Assembly (NCBI GenBank): GCA_963609725.1
Contig: CAVDLI010000032.1
Span: 1-16,667, forward strand
Reading direction: 5' to 3'
Source: UBA9732 sp963609725
Lineage (GTDB): Bacteria > Spirochaetota > Spirochaetia > Sphaerochaetales > Sphaerochaetaceae
DNA length: 16,667 bases
In this document: positions 13,730 to 16,667 of the stretch, piece by piece
Numbering within the stretch: position 1 is the stretch's first letter
Layout: the number at the start of each line of letters is the position of its first letter
Made by a program: the position numbers and the translations under genes
Notes under the pieces: model-generated
What the model was told of the DNA's origin: nothing
The model's database searches: none
Seen by the model: only the letters and a program-made list of their open reading frames with translations

Positions 13730-14998
13730 TTAATCTTTAAGTATGTTGATTGGCACTACATGTATTCCTTCCTCTGTCGTATATGCATTGCCACATGCTG
13801 TAATGATCATTGCAAAGGATGGCTCCTGAAGATTATCGGATTTAATTTTGTTTTTGAGAGATGTCAAAGTGGAAATACCATCTCTAATCAGCTTTTCTCC
13901 TCCGAGTTTTACTTCAACAAGTGCATACCTACCATCCTTCAGGTGTACAACAGCATCACATTCCAACCCCTTACTATCTCTATAGTGACGTATTTCTCCC
14001 CCGAGAGACTTTGAATAAACTCTAAGTTGATTGACAACAAAATCCTCAAAGAACATTCCAAAAGTCTTTGGATCATTCATTAGATCGTTTGGGGAGATAT
14101 TCAACGCCCCTGCAGCAATTGAAGTATCAACAAAATGTCGTGTGGGGGATGTTATTACTGCAGCCTTACTTCTGAAGTTTGGATTCCACGCTTCTATATC
14201 CTTTATTATGAAAAGATCACGAAGAGCTGCAACATACTCCTCAAAAGTATCCTCGTCAAGATTTCTATCATCATGTATATTCACATCATCAAGTATGACT
14301 TTTCTTCTTGCTTCTGTAGAAATATTTCGTGCATAACTTTTCAGAATCATTAGCAAGATTTCTTTCTTTTTATTTCTGAATTTATTATTGTGGCTGTTTT
14401 CAAATTCAAAGAGAGTGGAATAATAAGCTGAGGTAATCCTCAAACCTTTGTCACGTCCCCCCAATACAGAAAGGGGCCAACCTCCTCTGCAGATATAGAA
14501 TGCTGTATCCTGTAAAAAATAGTTTTCATTGATAAAAAATACAGATTTCAGAGGCTCTTCAAACATCTGAAAAAGAGAAACTTCTCCAGAGGATTCTCCG
14601 GTCTCATAAAGACTCATGGGATTCATATGAAGCGTTACAAATCTTCCTGCTCCAGAATGATATATTTCATTCCTATCTGCTGGAGTTGAGCTTCCTGTAA
14701 AAATAAAAAGTCCAAATTTCTCATCGCTTGAGTCTATGACCGTTCTTGCTGCATTCCAAAGATCCGGTACGTTCTGCCATTCATCAATAAGCCTAGGATG
14801 ATCTCCTTTCAAAATAGATAAGGGACTACTTTGAACAAGTTGAATTTTATCTTTCGTATCAAGAGAATATAAAGAAGATGCAAATCTTTTACATGTAGTT
14901 GTTTTCCCACAGAACTTGGGGCCAGAGACCAATACGCCTCCTGATATTTCTAATGCTTCTTTTATCTGTTTTTCAATATACCGCACATAGTATTTCAT
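13730..14998 (-). CDS. DUF4143-family AAA-type ATPase, paralogue 1
   Basis: A 422-residue protein of the AAA_14/DUF4143 family, common in anaerobes and archaea and without a settled function. The N-terminal ATPase has Walker A GPKFCGKTT (26-34), Walker B LIDEWQ (70-75), a sensor-like FTGSSTP (100-106) and Arg119 in GAGRF. Residues about 200-260 are a helical, probably winged-helix linker. The C-terminal DUF4143 part contains a PD-(D/E)xK nuclease-like pattern: Glu318 in FEDFV, Asp348 in LECDAV and EVK at 362-364, then LGG. The ATG at 14998 has AGGAG 7 nt upstream. It lies directly downstream of a similar gene (15388-16665) but has its own promoter. The middle segment (about 200-250) diverges most from the paralogue. 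Confidence 0.85.
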   Translation of the reverse strand: MKYYVRYIEKQIKEALEISGGVLVSGPKFCGKTTTCKRFASSLYSLDTKDKIQLVQSSPLSILKGDHPRLIDEWQNVPDLWNAARTVIDSSDEKFGLFIFTGSSTPADRNEIYHSGAGRFVTLHMNPMSLYETGESSGEVSLFQMFEEPLKSVFFINENYFLQDTAFYICRGGWPLSVLGGRDKGLRITSAYYSTLFEFENSHNNKFRNKKKEILLMILKSYARNISTEARRKVILDDVNIHDDRNLDEDTFEEYVAALRDLFIIKDIEAWNPNFRSKAAVITSPTRHFVDTSIAAGALNISPNDLMNDPKTFGMFFEDFVVNQLRVYSKSLGGEIRHYRDSKGLECDAVVHLKDGRYALVEVKLGGEKLIRDGISTLTSLKNKIKSDNLQEPSFAMIITACGNAYTTEEGIHVVPINILKD

Positions 14999-15068
14999 TT
15001 TTTTCTCCTATGAATTTCTTTTTATAAAAAAATCAAATTGCAAGAAATCCCAATAATTTACCGTCTAA

Positions 15069-15097
15069 ATTGTATAGCAAAATCCCCTATTTTACAA
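15069..15097 (-). promoter_or_regulatory. Promoter of DUF4143 paralogue 1
   Basis: On the minus strand TTGTAA (15097-15092), a 17-bp spacer and TACAAT (15074-15069) form a plausible sigma-70 promoter. The leader would be about 64 nt before the ATG at 14998. This makes the two ATPase genes separate transcription units. Confidence 0.55.
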
Positions 15098-15387
15098 CCT
15101 ACAAAACTCCCACAATAATTACCTAAAAAAACCACATATTAATATCAATTAAAATCCACTATTTTGAAACTTTGGTCAAACTGGCAAAAAAAACAAGTAA
15201 AGGACAATGCTCATCTGCATGGTCTGAGTGTAGCGACGCAGTTATTGCCTAGTTAGCAAAGCGGCAGTCTCAACGAGGCTTCAAACAACAATATTTACTT
15301 TGGATGTATTTCTTCATTTTTGAATGTTTCCATTGTGTTGGGAAGCTCCCATTGCGAGCAAAACCTTAAAGAGCATTCCCGGATATA
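15098..15387. other. Intergenic stretch between the two DUF4143 genes, with a more GC-rich island
   Basis: No intact gene is visible. A segment at about 15205-15290 is less AT-rich than its flanks and can fold: GCCT.GTT (15247-15254) against AAC.AGGC (15272-15279). It gives short interrupted frames on the minus strand (such as LLFEASLRLPLC then stop), which suggests a remnant or a dispersed repeat. TGGGA/TCCCA (15339-15351) is a 5-bp hairpin 36 nt past the paralogue 2 stop, but no T run follows. A T8 run occurs on the minus strand near 15186-15193. Confidence 0.4.
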
Positions 15388-16665
15388 TCAATTCTTTAAA
15401 GATCCTATTGGAACAACAATGACACCATCAGGACGCCTGTATGCTCTGTCTCCCACTGCTGTCAATACCATCAAAAATGAAGGGGTGTTCATTTTTTCAA
15501 AATCGATATTCTTGTTGAGTTTTAAAAGAGATTCAGCACCTTTTTCTATGAGACTATCTCCGCCAAGCTTAATCTCAATAAGTCCATATTTTCCATTTCT
15601 ACAATGTATTACGGCATCACATTCAAGGTTGGATTTATCTCTGTAATGATAAACATCAGCATCAATTGAGTCTGCATATACTCTGAGATCTCTGACAGCA
15701 AGAGTTTCAAACAGGAATCCCATTGTTTCGAGATCTGATACAACATCTCCAGGCCCTAGGCGAAGAGAAGCAGTGGCAATTGACGGATCTATGAAATATC
15801 TTGTATCTGATGTTCTGACTGCAGTTTTAGAGCGCAGTTTTGGATTCCATGCTTCCATATCTTCAATTACAAAAATCTTCTTTAATGCATTCAAGTAACT
15901 TGCAATGGTGTTTCTAGAATTCTCCACAGCCTCATTGGCGGCTACGTCACTGACTATGGATTCAATAGTAGCCTGTGTACCTTGATTTCTAGCAAGCGAT
16001 TTCATCAAGCGTCTGACAAGCGAAGTATTTTTCCTTACCCCGTCAACCCTTGAAATGTCCTCTTTAATAATAGCATCCACATAATCAATGGACTGTCTTA
16101 ATGCCACCTCAGTCGGAACATCAAGAGAAAGAGGCCAGCCCCCTCGACATATAAGAAACGCTATATCTTTAAGTGACAAAGAAGCCACGCCCCTAACAAA
16201 ATCTTTAGGATCATTGAAAAGAGAAGAAAGAGAAATATCTCCTGTTGATTCTCCCGACTCATAAAGACTCATAGGACGCATCTTCATCCAACTGAAACGA
16301 CCTGTCCCTGTATGGTGTATCTCATCAGTATTCGCAGGAACTGCTGAACCGGTGAGAATATAAAGACCAAACCTTTTTCTATGGTCTATCGAAAACCTAA
16401 TTGCATCCCACAGCTTTGGAGTAAGTTGCCATTCATCTATAAGCCTTGGGTTATCTCCTTCAAGAAGTACTTCTGGATCCATTTCAGACAGCATAAGATT
16501 CTGTTGAAATCGTTTGGGGTCATTTATGTAAATGATGCTTGAGGCTTTCATTTCTGCTGTAGTTGTTTTTCCACAGGCCTTTGGCCCCTCAATTAGTACA
16601 GCACCTTTGGCTTCAAGCTTCTTCTCAAGCACATCATCTGCAATTCTTTTTCTATATCCTTCCAT
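15388..16665 (-). CDS. DUF4143-family AAA-type ATPase, paralogue 2
   Basis: A 425-residue paralogue of the 13730-14998 protein with the same layout: Walker A GPKACGKTT (28-36), Walker B LIDEWQ (75-80), TGSAVP (105-110), TGRF with Arg123, shared RPMSLYESGES and ICRGGWPLS blocks. The C-terminal nuclease-like pattern is LFE (318-320), Asp350 in LECDAV and EIK (364-366) before LGG. The helical middle (about 195-265) looks like the intact winged helix of this family. The ATG at 16665 matches the start of the paralogue in the alignment; only two window bases lie upstream, so the ribosome site cannot be seen and a longer start is possible. Cellular function is not established for this family. Confidence 0.83.
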   Translation of the reverse strand: MEGYRKRIADDVLEKKLEAKGAVLIEGPKACGKTTTAEMKASSIIYINDPKRFQQNLMLSEMDPEVLLEGDNPRLIDEWQLTPKLWDAIRFSIDHRKRFGLYILTGSAVPANTDEIHHTGTGRFSWMKMRPMSLYESGESTGDISLSSLFNDPKDFVRGVASLSLKDIAFLICRGGWPLSLDVPTEVALRQSIDYVDAIIKEDISRVDGVRKNTSLVRRLMKSLARNQGTQATIESIVSDVAANEAVENSRNTIASYLNALKKIFVIEDMEAWNPKLRSKTAVRTSDTRYFIDPSIATASLRLGPGDVVSDLETMGFLFETLAVRDLRVYADSIDADVYHYRDKSNLECDAVIHCRNGKYGLIEIKLGGDSLIEKGAESLLKLNKNIDFEKMNTPSFLMVLTAVGDRAYRRPDGVIVVPIGSLKN

Positions 16666-16667
16666 AA

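Noticed and set aside
15205..15290. Possible tRNA in the GC-richer island
   Set aside because: No TTCGA-type T arm, no anticodon arm and no seven-base acceptor stem could be drawn.

Overview
The window is AT-rich bacterial chromosome. The gene set and protein style (a YajC with a charged tail, a MarR-controlled heterodimeric ABC exporter, TldD/TldE, DUF4143 ATPases) look most like a host-associated spirochaete of the Treponema group. That assignment rests on overall protein resemblance, with no marker gene to confirm it, so it is only moderately secure. No rRNA, tRNA, CRISPR array or intact transposon is visible.

Layout. Positions 1-7.9 kb are conserved core genes, all on the minus strand. 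They read from right to left: tldD-tldE (7857 to 5163), marR with two overlapping ABC exporter subunits (5001 to 778), and yajC (588 to 88) with its own promoter and terminator. The marR promoter carries a double palindromic operator, a clear case of predicted autoregulation of a drug/peptide exporter operon. Positions 8.0-8.84 kb hold a small toxin-antitoxin pair: a PIN (VapC-type) ribonuclease and a two-domain antitoxin. Then come ridA and a dihydropyrimidine-dehydrogenase-like iron-sulfur flavoprotein (8.9-10.9 kb), also on the minus strand.

Positions 11.17-12.73 kb are the only plus-strand block. A helix-turn-helix regulator whose promoter predicts an almost leaderless mRNA is followed by a small (p)ppGpp-hydrolase-type HD protein and an unrecognised Cys-rich protein. 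The ribosome binding site of the HD gene lies inside a potential hairpin. Positions 12.73-13.7 kb are decayed DNA on the minus strand: an acetyltransferase pseudogene (lost start, in-frame TGA) running into the frameshifted 3' end of a membrane-protein gene that still has its terminator. Positions 13.7-16.67 kb carry two tandem but separately transcribed DUF4143 AAA-type ATPase paralogues.

The left half is housekeeping and stress export. The right half (from about 8 kb, and especially 11-16.7 kb) is accessory in character: toxin-antitoxin, orphan regulator with alarmone hydrolase, gene remnants and DUF4143 ATPases. The best candidates for something not well described are the fused HTH plus ribbon-helix-helix antitoxin, the PreA protein that has gained the iron-sulfur half of its partner without the flavin/NAD half, and the regulator/HD hydrolase/unknown protein cassette.
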